Positions 8,384 through 18,987 of a stretch of 64,000 nt of DNA are shown piece by piece (the stretch's first letter is position 1; the number at the start of each line of letters is the position of its first letter). A program made the position numbers and the translations under genes. Where the stretch lies: positions 313,742 to 377,741 of the forward strand of contig NZ_LMIV01000003.1 of the NCBI RefSeq assembly GCF_001428865.1. Reading direction: 5' to 3'. The notes beneath the pieces were generated by a model that did not search any database, was not told the DNA's origin, and was given only the letters and a program-made list of their open reading frames with translations. This DNA comes from Sphingomonas sp. Root241. GTDB taxonomy: Bacteria; Pseudomonadota; Alphaproteobacteria; Sphingomonadales; Sphingomonadaceae.

Positions 8384-11161
8384 ATGACGGTTAATTTTTC
8401 CGGCAGTCTGACGGGGTTGAGCCTGCTGACGGGAGACTCCTCGGTCTTCTCGACGGCCTTCGCTGCGATCCCCTTCGACAGCAAGGCGGTGCGTGTCGCA
8501 AAGGCGCAGTTCACGCTCGCCGAGACCACGCCGCCCTGGAAGGAAGCGACCAACACCAAATCGGCGTCGAGCCAGCTCGTTGCGATCCTCGCCTCGCGGA
8601 CGATCATCGACAAGTCGAGCAGCAGCACCGCAATCCTGCCCGACGACATCAAGACGAGCTTCACGGCGTACAAGGCGCTGGAGAAGCTGCGCGTACTCGC
8701 CGAGGCGGCCACGGTGAAGACGGCGACCAGCGCACAGCGCGCCCAATATGAGAAGGCGTTCGCCAAAGGGCTCACGGACCTTCAAGGCTATCTGACCACC
8801 GCGCCGTCGGACAAGGTGAACCTCGCTTTCGGCAAGCCCAGCTCGACTGCGCAGTCGAGCAAGCTCGCCGCGACCCATGCCTATGAGACCAAGGGCGAGG
8901 GCCTGGTCAAGCTGCGCTCCGATGCGATTCCCAATCTCACCGGGCAGGAACAGTTCAGCGTCAAGATCAACCGCGGGTCGCTCAACGAGACCTTCACCAT
9001 CGATCTGTCGCAGGGGACCCAGCCGCCGACGCTCGATTCGCTCGTGTCGCAGCTCAACGGCGCGATCAGCTCGACCCTGATCTACAACACCGACGGCACT
9101 CCGATGACCGACGCCGAGGGCGATCCCATCACGCGCTGGTCCGCGCGCTTCAAGCCTGCCTATGCCGACGGCAAATGGGGGCTGAAGCTTGAGACGCCCG
9201 ACGGTTTGGAGCAAGTGTCGCTCGACCAGATCGGTGCGAAGGATTCGCTGGTCGTCGCGACCGGGCAGACCGCGCTCGACGCGCCGACCGCCACCCAGGT
9301 GTTCCGCCTCAACGAGCCGGACGGCGCCAGCACCCGGGTGTCGATGGGAACGATCGCGGCGCTCGACCGCGACGCGACAACGCAGAACACGCTGGCGGGC
9401 AAGACCACCACGATCACCACCACGTCCACCGATATGGACGGCAAGATCAAGACGAGCACCACCAAGACGAGCAACGTCTACGCCAGCACCGATGCTGCCG
9501 CGATCGCCACCGACGCACAGGGCTATAGCTATGTCGTCGGCACCACCGCAGGGGATCTCGGCGCCAATCAGTCGGACGGCGACAACAATCTGTTCCTGAC
9601 CAAGATGGATGGGGCGGGCAATGTCGTGTGGCAGCGCAGCCTCGGTGCCAGCGGCGCGTCGACCGGCGCTGCGGTGTCGATCGGCGCCGATGGCAGCATC
9701 GCCGTCGCAGGCACGGTGACAGGCAGCTTCAACGGCGTGACTTCGGCCGACGGCAACATGGTGGTCGCCAAATACGCGGCCAATGGCGACGAGAAATTCT
9801 CCACCGTCATCCACTCGATCGGCACCGATGCCGCAAAGGCCGTGACGGTCGGCGTGGATGGCGCCGTCTATGTGGGCGGCCGTACCGCCGCCGGCAATGG
9901 CGACGCTTTCGTCGCGCGGATCGACGCCACCGGCAAGCTCGCCGAGCGCCGCACGATCGCCGGCAGCGGCTTCGACTCGATCAACGCGCTCGCGATGGAT
10001 GGTGGTGGGAACCTGCTGGCCGTGGTCAGTCAGGACGGCAATGCCTCGGTAAGGAAGCTCAGCGCCTCGGCGCTGACGACCGAGCTCGGCAGTATCGATC
10101 TGGGTACCGCCGATGTCCGCGCGATCGCGGTGGCGGCGGACGGCACCATCGCCGTCGGCGGCGCGACGAGCGCGGCGCTCACCGGCAGCCAGGTCAATGC
10201 GAAGAGCGCGGACCGCGACGGCTTCGTCGCGCGGATCGATGCCGGGCTGAGCGGCGCCAGCGTGACATATCTGGGCTCCGCGGCCGACGATCAGGTCGAC
10301 AGCATCGCCTTTCTGGGCAACGATCTCTACGCCGGCGGCCGCACCACCGGCGACCTCGCCGCCCCGCGGCGCGGGCCGACCGACGGCTTCGTCGCACGCC
10401 TCGATGCCGCCACCGGCGCGATCGAGAACACCAGCCAGTTCGGCCAGGCTCTGCTGCGCACAGAGCCGGTCCGCATCGCCGCCGATATGGGCGGTGCCAA
10501 TTCGATTTCGGCGCTCGGCTTCGCCCGCGGCACGGTCAACGCGGCAGTGTCGGAAAAGCTGACCACCCAGACGACGATGCGTGCCGGCGACTTCTTCTCG
10601 ATCAAGGCCGATAGCGGCGCGGTGCGGAAAGTCACGATCGAGGCCGGCGACACGCTGAAGACGATCGCTGCCCGCATGCAGGGGATGCTCGGTGCGTCCA
10701 AGGGCACGGTGACCGCGACCGTGGTCGACGGGGTCCAGCAGTTGCGCGTCACGATGAAGCCCGGGCACGAGCTCGAGCTCATTCCCGGCGGCACCGACAC
10801 CGATGCGCTCGCCAAGCTCGGGATCGAGCCGCAGCGGATCGCGACGCAGGCGGCATTGCCGAGCAGCGCCCCCAAGGTCCGTCCCGGCGGCAATTTTGGC
10901 ATGGATCTGAGCGATGCGCTGAGCCTGGTCACCCTCGACAATGCCAAGGTGGCGATGAAGAAGGTCGAGGAAGCGATCTCGATGACGCAGACCGCCTATC
11001 GCTCGCTCTACTGGGACGATGGCAAGGCAAAGATGGTCGATGGCATCAAGAACACCGCCACCGGCACCCAATCCACTGCACGCGAGAGCGCGCAGCTCGC
11101 AAATTATCAGGCGGCCCTGAACCGGCTCAATTCGGGCGCCCCCTCAACGCTGGGATTCTGA
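8384..11161 (+). CDS. flaEY: FlaEY-like flagellar regulatory/assembly protein with beta-propeller repeats
   Basis: A large protein of about 925 residues, starting MTVNFSGSL behind a GGGGGAAAGG ribosome site. The middle (about 370-700) contains repeated units of the DGSIAVAGTV, DGAVYVGGRT and DGTIAVGGAT kind, each following a Gly/Asp-rich stretch; these resemble SBBP-type beta-propeller blades. The C-terminus (DNAKVAMKKVEEAISMTQTA) is helical and recalls flagellin or axial-protein ends. A large protein named FlaEY lies ahead of flgB in Caulobacter, and here flgB starts 5 nt downstream, so I infer orthology; its biochemical role is not well defined. There is no signal peptide. Confidence 0.68.
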   Translation: MTVNFSGSLTGLSLLTGDSSVFSTAFAAIPFDSKAVRVAKAQFTLAETTPPWKEATNTKSASSQLVAILASRTIIDKSSSSTAILPDDIKTSFTAYKALEKLRVLAEAATVKTATSAQRAQYEKAFAKGLTDLQGYLTTAPSDKVNLAFGKPSSTAQSSKLAATHAYETKGEGLVKLRSDAIPNLTGQEQFSVKINRGSLNETFTIDLSQGTQPPTLDSLVSQLNGAISSTLIYNTDGTPMTDAEGDPITRWSARFKPAYADGKWGLKLETPDGLEQVSLDQIGAKDSLVVATGQTALDAPTATQVFRLNEPDGASTRVSMGTIAALDRDATTQNTLAGKTTTITTTSTDMDGKIKTSTTKTSNVYASTDAAAIATDAQGYSYVVGTTAGDLGANQSDGDNNLFLTKMDGAGNVVWQRSLGASGASTGAAVSIGADGSIAVAGTVTGSFNGVTSADGNMVVAKYAANGDEKFSTVIHSIGTDAAKAVTVGVDGAVYVGGRTAAGNGDAFVARIDATGKLAERRTIAGSGFDSINALAMDGGGNLLAVVSQDGNASVRKLSASALTTELGSIDLGTADVRAIAVAADGTIAVGGATSAALTGSQVNAKSADRDGFVARIDAGLSGASVTYLGSAADDQVDSIAFLGNDLYAGGRTTGDLAAPRRGPTDGFVARLDAATGAIENTSQFGQALLRTEPVRIAADMGGANSISALGFARGTVNAAVSEKLTTQTTMRAGDFFSIKADSGAVRKVTIEAGDTLKTIAARMQGMLGASKGTVTATVVDGVQQLRVTMKPGHELELIPGGTDTDALAKLGIEPQRIATQAALPSSAPKVRPGGNFGMDLSDALSLVTLDNAKVAMKKVEEAISMTQTAYRSLYWDDGKAKMVDGIKNTATGTQSTARESAQLANYQAALNRLNSGAPSTLGF

Positions 11162-11166
11162 TCGTC

Positions 11167-11571
11167 ATGAACACGCCACCGATCCTCGCCGGCATCCGCG
11201 AGCGGATGCAGAATCTGTCCGAGCGGCAGCGCGTCGTCGCGACCAACATCGCGAACAGCGAGACGCCGGGCTACAAGGCCCGCGAAGTGTCCGAGCCGAA
11301 TTTCGCCTCCCTGGTCGGCGGCAGCGGCATGATCGCCGCGCCGCGCGTGCAGCTGACCGATCGGATGAAGAGCCTTGGCGCGATCCAGCCGATCGGCACC
11401 GGCCTGATCCTAGACAAGGACATCACCGAAACCAAGCCCGACGGCAACAACGTCACGCTCGAAAACCAGTTGCTCAAGATGGGCGAGATCCAGGCCGATT
11501 TCACGGCGATGACCGGCCTGTATCGCAAGCAGATGTCGATGCTGAAGACCGCGGTGGGCGGCCGCGGCTGA
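11167..11571 (+). CDS. flgB: Flagellar rod protein FlgB
   Basis: A 134-residue rod protein. The N-terminus carries the axial-protein signature ERQRVVATNIANSETPGYKA, and the C-terminus (NQLLKMGEIQADFTAMTGLY) is the matching FlgB helix. FlgB forms the proximal rod next to FliE. It follows flaEY by 5 nt, so the two are cotranscribed. flgC and fliE, usually adjacent, lie about 9 kb away on the other strand, so the classical flgBC-fliE operon is split. Confidence 0.95.
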   Translation: MNTPPILAGIRERMQNLSERQRVVATNIANSETPGYKAREVSEPNFASLVGGSGMIAAPRVQLTDRMKSLGAIQPIGTGLILDKDITETKPDGNNVTLENQLLKMGEIQADFTAMTGLYRKQMSMLKTAVGGRG

Positions 11572-11603
11572 TAGCCCCCCGGGGGTGTCCCGCAATCGGC
11601 CGG

Positions 11604-12479
11604 CTATGCGAGCCTCTTCTCGAAAAAGAAGTCGGCATAGGGATCGTCGTTGAACCGCTCGATCTCGGTCCACCCCAGTCGGCGATAGAGATGCAGCGCG
11701 CCCGCGAGCGCGCGGTTCGTGTCGAGGCGAAGCGTCGTGATCGAGAGCTCGCGCGCCGTCGCCTCGACTTCCTCCATCAGGCGATATGCGAGGCCAAGGC
11801 CGCGCGCGGCGGGCGAAACCCAGAGGCGCTTGATCTCCGCTTCGCCATTTCCATTCCCCTTGAGCCCCACGCATCCGACCGGCAAGTCATCGGACATTGC
11901 AAGGAGGAACGCGCCTTGTGGCGGCACCATCCGCTCGGGGTCCGGATCGCGGGAGAGGGTTACGTCGAAGCCGCCCTCGAAGCTGCCCGCCAGCTCTTCG
12001 TAATATTGCCCGAGGCAATAGCGCGACACCTCCGCCCGCGGATCCTCCACGCGAAAAGCGATCCGATCGCTCGCCAGCGCGGACGCGACCAGATCGAGCG
12101 CGGAGAGCAGGGCCTCATGGTGTCCGTGCCTGTCGAGCAGGGCCTTGGCGCGTTCGTTGGAGAGGCGCTCATATGCAAGGAACTCGCGCACACCTGTGCT
12201 TGTCATCGACACCGTCCGGCGCCGTGCGTCATCGGAGCATGGCGTCGTGACGATCAGCCCTTCTTCTTCCAGCCCGCGCAGCAGCCGACTCATGAGCCCG
12301 CTATCGAGGCGCAGGAAATTGCGAATTTCCGCGAGGTCCGATCGCCCATGACCGATCGCGTTCAGCACCCGCGCCGCACCAAGCGGTCGTCCGCGGCCCA
12401 GGAAGGAGCTGTCGAGAGCCCCGATTTCGGTGGTGACCGCGCGCGCAAAGCGGCGGAAACGGGCAACGGGATCGAGCAT
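11604..12479 (-). CDS. MarR-type regulator fused to a GNAT acetyltransferase
   Basis: A 291-residue two-domain protein. Residues 1-150 form a MarR-like winged helix (SDLAEIRNFLRLDSGLMSRLL, EEEGLIVTTPCSDDARRRTV). Residues 150-291 are a GNAT domain with the acetyl-CoA loop near WVSPAARGLGLAYRLM and a C-terminal LHLYRRLGWTEIERF. Such fusions are known; the acetylated substrate here is unknown. It stands alone on the minus strand between flgB and the small zinc-ribbon protein, and looks unrelated to motility. Confidence 0.88.
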   Translation of the reverse strand: MLDPVARFRRFARAVTTEIGALDSSFLGRGRPLGAARVLNAIGHGRSDLAEIRNFLRLDSGLMSRLLRGLEEEGLIVTTPCSDDARRRTVSMTSTGVREFLAYERLSNERAKALLDRHGHHEALLSALDLVASALASDRIAFRVEDPRAEVSRYCLGQYYEELAGSFEGGFDVTLSRDPDPERMVPPQGAFLLAMSDDLPVGCVGLKGNGNGEAEIKRLWVSPAARGLGLAYRLMEEVEATARELSITTLRLDTNRALAGALHLYRRLGWTEIERFNDDPYADFFFEKRLA

Positions 12480-12585
12480 TGTCTGACTTTAGTCAGGTAA
12501 TTCCGGCGTTACAAGGTTGGCACGAACATTGGACGGAAAGCGACCGTCGAACGGAGGCGCGGGATATCCTTCGCCAGCGTCGAAA

Positions 12586-12771
12586 CTATTCGCTCGTGGC
12601 CTGTGTTTCGGAGGGGGCGGGGGTGCCGGTATGCCAGCCATGGCCGTCCTTGAACATCGGCTTGCCGCAGCCGGTGCAGTGGCTGCGCACGACTGGCCCG
12701 TCATACCAAGCGTGACGCCTGTCTCGATGGTGCGAACCAAACAGGCATCGCGGCAATTGCAGGACGTTCAT
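12586..12771 (-). CDS. Small Cys/His-rich protein, putative zinc ribbon
   Basis: A 61-residue protein starting MNVLQLPRCLFGSHHRDR. It contains HCTGCGKPMFKDGHGWH near residues 38-54, a CxxC with flanking histidines able to bind zinc. GGGGAGG lies 6 nt ahead of the ATG at 12771, which supports this start over upstream ones. The function is unknown; the protein is basic and could bind nucleic acid. I recall no characterised homologue. Confidence 0.6.
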   Translation of the reverse strand: MNVLQLPRCLFGSHHRDRRHAWYDGPVVRSHCTGCGKPMFKDGHGWHTGTPAPSETQATSE

Positions 12772-12907
12772 CGCCGACCTCCCCAACCGGCTCATTCCGA
12801 TTCGGAGCATACACCCTGCACGCCACTTTCATATAGTGGCGAGATATTCTTCCGGACGGGTTCGGGACGATCGCGAATCCCGATTTCGGGACCAGCTATC
12901 TGCCGAC

Positions 12908-13333
12908 TTACAGCTTGGCGTTGATCGAGATCGGCGCCGGCGCGTCCATACCGCCCAGCCCGCCGCACGCGCCGTAGGTGGTGCTGCGAGTGCCGGTGAG
13001 CCGCTGTGCTTCGGCGGCGATCGCCCCCATCATCTCGACCGAAAGCTCGATCTGGCGCGACAGGATCTGCTGGTTGACGGCCGATGCGTCGCGCAGGTTG
13101 CGGCTGGCTTCGGCCAATTCGGCGCGCAGTTCGGGCTCGATCGCTTCGGCCCAATCGTCGGGCCGCTCGCGCTTGAGCTTTGCGACGTCGGCCTCGATGC
13201 GACCGGTGAGGCGGAGCTTGGCCGCGGCTATCTCGCCCAGTTCGGGCATATAGGCCTTGCGCGCGAGCTGCTCGCTCTCCTCTTCCATGAGCGCAGTGAG
13301 CGACACCATCGCGTCGATGAGCTGAGCGGTCAT
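12908..13333 (-). CDS. flgN: FlgN-like flagellar export chaperone
   Basis: A 141-residue, mostly helical protein beginning MTAQLIDAMVSLTALMEEES. A basic-acidic helical middle and a late RQIELSVEMMGAIAAEAQ helix match the FlgN family, which escorts hook-associated proteins FlgK and FlgL to the export gate. Its start overlaps the flgJ stop, making it third in flgI-flgJ-flgN. Sequence identity in this family is low, so the call leans on size, helicity and context. Confidence 0.7.
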   Translation of the reverse strand: MTAQLIDAMVSLTALMEEESEQLARKAYMPELGEIAAAKLRLTGRIEADVAKLKRERPDDWAEAIEPELRAELAEASRNLRDASAVNQQILSRQIELSVEMMGAIAAEAQRLTGTRSTTYGACGGLGGMDAPAPISINAKL

Positions 13334-13623
13334 TATTTTCCCTGCTGGAGCTTGAGGATCTGATCGAGCACGACCGGCGCGAGGCCGACGCCGCCGCGGT
13401 TCGCGATTTCGGTGCCGAGCTTCTCGGCGAGCACGCCGCGGAACATGTCCTCGCCGGCGCCGCCGTTGAATTCGCCCTTTTCGACGCTTTCGAGCATCAT
13501 CTGGGTCATCTGGCCGAGAAAGACGGCCTCAAAGTTCTTCGCCGTATCGGCGTTCTTCGGATCGACTTTCCGGATCGGCTTGGCGGCGGGCGTCGCCGAA
13601 AGCGCATTGAGATCGTTCATCAT
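13333..13623 (-). CDS. flgJ: Rod-binding protein, FlgJ N-terminal domain only
   Basis: A 96-residue protein with the rod-binding signature AKNFEAVFLGQMTQMMLES, then GAGEDMFRGVLAEKLG. It lacks the C-terminal muramidase domain of enterobacterial FlgJ, as is usual in alphaproteobacteria. It helps cap the growing rod in the periplasm; a separate peptidoglycan hydrolase would be needed. It overlaps the ends of flgI and flgN, indicating translational coupling. Confidence 0.9.
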   Translation of the reverse strand: MMNDLNALSATPAAKPIRKVDPKNADTAKNFEAVFLGQMTQMMLESVEKGEFNGGAGEDMFRGVLAEKLGTEIANRGGVGLAPVVLDQILKLQQGK

Positions 13624-14723
13624 TGTACCTCGATCTCGGCCTGGAGCGCGCCGGCGCTCTTCACTGCCTGCAGGATGGTGATCAGGTCGCGGGGCGAGAC
13701 GCCGAGCGTGTTCAGGCCGCTGACCAGGGACTGGAGCGAGGCGCCGCTGACCACCGCGAGATGCGCGCCGTTGCCGTCGTCGACCTGCACCTGGGTGCGC
13801 GGGACGACAATGGTCTGGCCCTGCGAGAACGGCTCGGGCTGCGAGACCTGCGGCCGCTCGGAGACGGTGATGGTCAGCCCGCCCTGGGCGATCGCCACGG
13901 GCGTGATGCGGACATCATTGTTCATCACCACGGTGCCCGAGGCTTCGTTGATCACGACGCGCGCGGGCTGATCGACCTTGATCTCGAGATCGCCGATGCG
14001 GGTGACCAGATCGATGACGTTGCCGACGAAATTCGCGGCGGGCGCAACCTGCACCGTGCCCGGATCGAGCACTTGCGCGCTGCCGGGGAAACGGCCGTTG
14101 ATCGCGCTGGAGATGCGGTCGGCAGTGGCGAAATCGGGGTTCTTGAGCGCGAGCTTGAGGCTCGTCGCCGACTGGAGCGAATAGGGGACCTCGCGCTCGA
14201 CGATCGCGCCGCCGGCGATCCGCGCCGAAGTGGTGACGCCGCGGCTGACGCTCGCGGCGGCGCCCTGGCCCTTGAAGCCGGAGACTGCGACATTGCCCTG
14301 CGCGACAGCATAGATCTCGCCGTCGAGCGCGCGGAGCGACGAGGCGATCAGCGTGCCGCCCTGCAGACTCGATGCGTCGCCGAGCGCGGCGACCTGGACG
14401 TCGATCCGCGAGCCGGAACGCGAGAAGGGCGGCATGGTCGCAGTGATCGAGACCGCCGCGACGTTCTGGGTGCGCATGTTGGTGCCGCGCACGTTGACGC
14501 CCATGCGCTCGAGCATCGCCTGCATCGATTCCTCGGTGAAGGGCGCGTTGCGCATGCGATCACCGGTGCCGGCGAGGCCGACGACGAGGCCGTAGCCGAC
14601 GAGCTGGTTCTCACGGACATTCTCGACATCGACGATGTCCTTGATCCGCGTCTGCGCGAGGGCGCCCGGGCTGGCGATCAGCGCGAGGAGCATGAGCAGG
14701 AGCGGAGCGGCAAACCGGTGCAT
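13620..14723 (-). CDS. flgI: Flagellar P-ring protein FlgI
   Basis: A 367-residue protein with a signal peptide (MHRFAAPLLLMLLALIASPGALAQ) followed by the highly conserved TRIKDIVDVENVRENQLVGY. FlgI forms the periplasmic P-ring around the rod. The ATG at 14723 is set by the signal peptide; the frame stays open upstream but reads into the promoter region. The gene is divergent from fliX, as in Caulobacter, with a promoter box 36 nt upstream. Confidence 0.96.
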   Translation of the reverse strand: MHRFAAPLLLMLLALIASPGALAQTRIKDIVDVENVRENQLVGYGLVVGLAGTGDRMRNAPFTEESMQAMLERMGVNVRGTNMRTQNVAAVSITATMPPFSRSGSRIDVQVAALGDASSLQGGTLIASSLRALDGEIYAVAQGNVAVSGFKGQGAAASVSRGVTTSARIAGGAIVEREVPYSLQSATSLKLALKNPDFATADRISSAINGRFPGSAQVLDPGTVQVAPAANFVGNVIDLVTRIGDLEIKVDQPARVVINEASGTVVMNNDVRITPVAIAQGGLTITVSERPQVSQPEPFSQGQTIVVPRTQVQVDDGNGAHLAVVSGASLQSLVSGLNTLGVSPRDLITILQAVKSAGALQAEIEVQ

Positions 14724-14759
14724 AAACCCTCGGGGAAAGTGGAAAAACCGCGGTAACTC

Positions 14760-14769
14760 TCTTATAGAA
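14760..14769. promoter_or_regulatory. TTCTATAAGA box between flgI and fliX
   Basis: The minus strand reads TTCTATAAGA, facing flgI. The plus strand reads TCTTATAGAA, a near-palindrome that could also serve fliX. It resembles the shared box between fliG and flaEY. No ftr-like palindrome is evident in this gap. Confidence 0.5.
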
Positions 14770-14806
14770 GAAAGGTGGCCAATGCGGGCCGAGAGGACCT
14801 GATTTC

Positions 14807-15223
14807 GTGCGCATCGACAACCTGACGCCGCTGATGGCGCGCAGCCTGCTGGCCGCGCTGCCGAAGGCCGCGCCCGGCTTTCCGATCGCAGGGGATGAGC
14901 CAACGGTGCGCGCGGCGCCGATGCAGGGTGCAGCCACCAACCAGCCGGTGCCTTCGGTGGCGATGCTGGTGACGCTCGCCGCGGCCGATCCGGCGATCGA
15001 GCGCCGGCGCAAGCAGGCCGTAGATGCCGAGCGGGGCGTGGATGCGCTCGACAAGCTCCACAAGGAACTCGCGACGGGCACGCCGAGCGTCGAGCGGCTC
15101 CGCGAGGTCGTCGAATGGTCGGAGAATTTCGAGGCGTCGGACGATCCGGTGCTCGCCGGAATCCTGTCGGATATCGAGCTGCGCGTTCGCGTTGAGCTCG
15201 CCAAGCTCGATATTCAGGCCTGA
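14807..15223 (+). CDS. fliX: Class II flagellar assembly regulator FliX
   Basis: A 138-residue protein starting with GTG (MRIDNLTPLMARSL). The second half has the FliX pattern: VDALDKLHKELATGTPSVERL, then DDPVLAGILSDIELRVRVEL with the conserved 'ILxxIELRxxVELAKL' ending. In Caulobacter, FliX binds FlbD and couples its activity to completion of the early basal body. Presence of FliX supports naming the 3009-4343 regulator FlbD. GAGAGG lies about 10 nt before the start. It is divergent from flgI. Confidence 0.85.
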   Translation: MRIDNLTPLMARSLLAALPKAAPGFPIAGDEPTVRAAPMQGAATNQPVPSVAMLVTLAAADPAIERRRKQAVDAERGVDALDKLHKELATGTPSVERLREVVEWSENFEASDDPVLAGILSDIELRVRVELAKLDIQA

Positions 15224-15247
15224 GCTCTAGCGAAATGTAGTACGCTC

Positions 15248-15430
15248 ATTCCTCCCTCGCTCCGCAGGAGCGGGGGAGGTGGCGCGCGTAGCGCGACGGA
15301 GGGGGCGGCGAGGCGAAGCCGCGCCGTCCTGAATTATCGGCACGCGACGGACGCGCTTGTGGCGCGCGCCCTCCACCATTTGCTGCGCAAATGGTCCCCC
15401 TCCCCCGGAGCTGCGCTCCGAGGGAGGAAT
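15248..15430. repeat. Long hairpin-forming intergenic repeat between fliX and katG
   Basis: The ends ATTCCTCCCTCG and CGAGGGAGGAAT are exact reverse complements of 12 bp, and smaller internal hairpins (CTCGCTCCGCAGGAGCG; CATTTGCTGCGCAAATG) are present. This fills the gap between the convergent fliX and katG genes and could act as a terminator. It differs in sequence from families A and B. Confidence 0.75.
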
Positions 15431-15440
15431 ATTGAAGGGA

Positions 15441-17726
<2,286 letters not shown>

Positions 17727-17783
17727 TCAGCACGAACGCCAAAATAAATGACGCAGTGCAGCAGTGGAGGCAGTTTAATCCGC

Positions 17784-17893
17784 CGTCACCCCCGCGAAAG
17801 CGGGGGTCCATCTCCGGCGAATGCCACGAATATCACGGCTGTTGTACGCTGGGACAGGATAGGAGATGGGTTCCCGCTTTCGCGGGGATGACG
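17784..17893. repeat. Hairpin repeat family B, copy 1
   Basis: The arms CGTCACCCCCGCGAAAGCGG and CCGCTTTCGCGGGGATGACG are near-perfect reverse complements about 50 nt apart, and each arm also folds on CCCGCGAAAGCGGG. The second copy lies at 61265-61375. This copy lies between the katG upstream region and the end of flhB. Confidence 0.85.
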
Positions 17894-17916
17894 AGAGGCG
17901 GGGGGTGAGCGATGCC

Positions 17917-18987
17917 CTAGCGTTTCGCTTTCGCGATCTTGAGCACGTAGCTGATCACTTCGGCCACCGCGGCGTAGTGCTCGACGGGGATCGGGTGGTC
18001 GATCTCGGCCGAGGCATAGAGCGCGCGGGCGAGGGGGCGGTTCTCGACCAGCGGGATATTATGCTCGCCGGCGATCTCGCGGATCTTGAGCGCGACATTG
18101 TCGACGCCCTTGGCGACCACCACCGGGGCGTTCATCGCCCCGTGATCATATTGGAGCGCGACGGCATAGTGCGTCGGGTTGGTGATGATCACGCTCGCCT
18201 TGGGCACGTTCGCCATCATCCGGCCCTTGGCGCGCTGCATCTGGAGCTGGCGGATCTTGCCCTTGATCTTGGGGTCGCCCTCGGACTGCTTGTACTCGTC
18301 CTTGATCTCCTGCTTGGTCATCCGCATCCGCTTGAGGAACGAGAAGCGCTGCCAGGCGAAGTCGAACATCGCCAGCGCGCCGACCAGCATCGCGATCGGT
18401 ACCAGCATCGCCCAGACGATGTCGTGCGTGGCCGTGCCCATCGCGACCATGTCGGCGCCGACGAGCCGGTCGATCGTCGCGGCATGCGGCCAGGCGATCC
18501 ACGCGCCGATGCCGACGACGAGGCAGAGCTTCGCGAGCGTCTTGAAGAACTCGACCAGCGATTGCTTGCTGAAGGTGCGCAGGAACCCGGTCACCGGATT
18601 GAGCTTGGACCATTTGGGCTTCACCCGGCTGAACGACAGCATCGGTCGGCCCTGCAGGAACCCGCCGAGCAACGCGAAGCCGAACAGCGCCGCGAGGATC
18701 GGCGTGAGGGTAGTGAAGATTGCCCCGAAAACGCCCGTGGCGAAATCCTGCGCGCCGGCGGGCTCCATGCGGAAATCGTCGGCGCTCCCCCACAGGCGCA
18801 CGAACAGCGATCCCATCCTCTGCATCGTGTACGTGCCGAGGCCGCCCATCACGACGAGCGCCGCGACGAACATCGCCGCGTGCTTCATCTCGGGGGCCAT
18901 CGGCACTTCGCCGCGTGCGCGGGCGTCCTCGAGCTTCTTGTCTGTCGGGGATTCAGTCTTGTCTTCCTGATCCGTATCGCCCGACAT
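17917..18987 (-). CDS. flhB: Flagellar export switch protein FlhB
   Basis: A 356-residue protein with the hydrophilic N-terminus EDKTESPTDKKLEDAR, four membrane segments in the first 220 residues, and the autocleavage motif NPTHYAVAL (Asn-Pro-Thr-His) near residue 265. FlhB switches export from rod/hook to filament substrates after self-cleavage at this motif. The start overlaps the fliR stop (TGATG). It is last in flgC-fliE-fliQ-fliR-flhB. Confidence 0.97.
   Translation of the reverse strand: MSGDTDQEDKTESPTDKKLEDARARGEVPMAPEMKHAAMFVAALVVMGGLGTYTMQRMGSLFVRLWGSADDFRMEPAGAQDFATGVFGAIFTTLTPILAALFGFALLGGFLQGRPMLSFSRVKPKWSKLNPVTGFLRTFSKQSLVEFFKTLAKLCLVVGIGAWIAWPHAATIDRLVGADMVAMGTATHDIVWAMLVPIAMLVGALAMFDFAWQRFSFLKRMRMTKQEIKDEYKQSEGDPKIKGKIRQLQMQRAKGRMMANVPKASVIITNPTHYAVALQYDHGAMNAPVVVAKGVDNVALKIREIAGEHNIPLVENRPLARALYASAEIDHPIPVEHYAAVAEVISYVLKIAKAKR

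Noticed and set aside
8345..11071. A 908-residue minus-strand open frame opposite flaEY
   Set aside because: Composition (His/Arg/Asp-rich without hydrophobic core) is typical of an antisense shadow; the plus strand has a promoter box, a ribosome site and a protein that leads into flgB.
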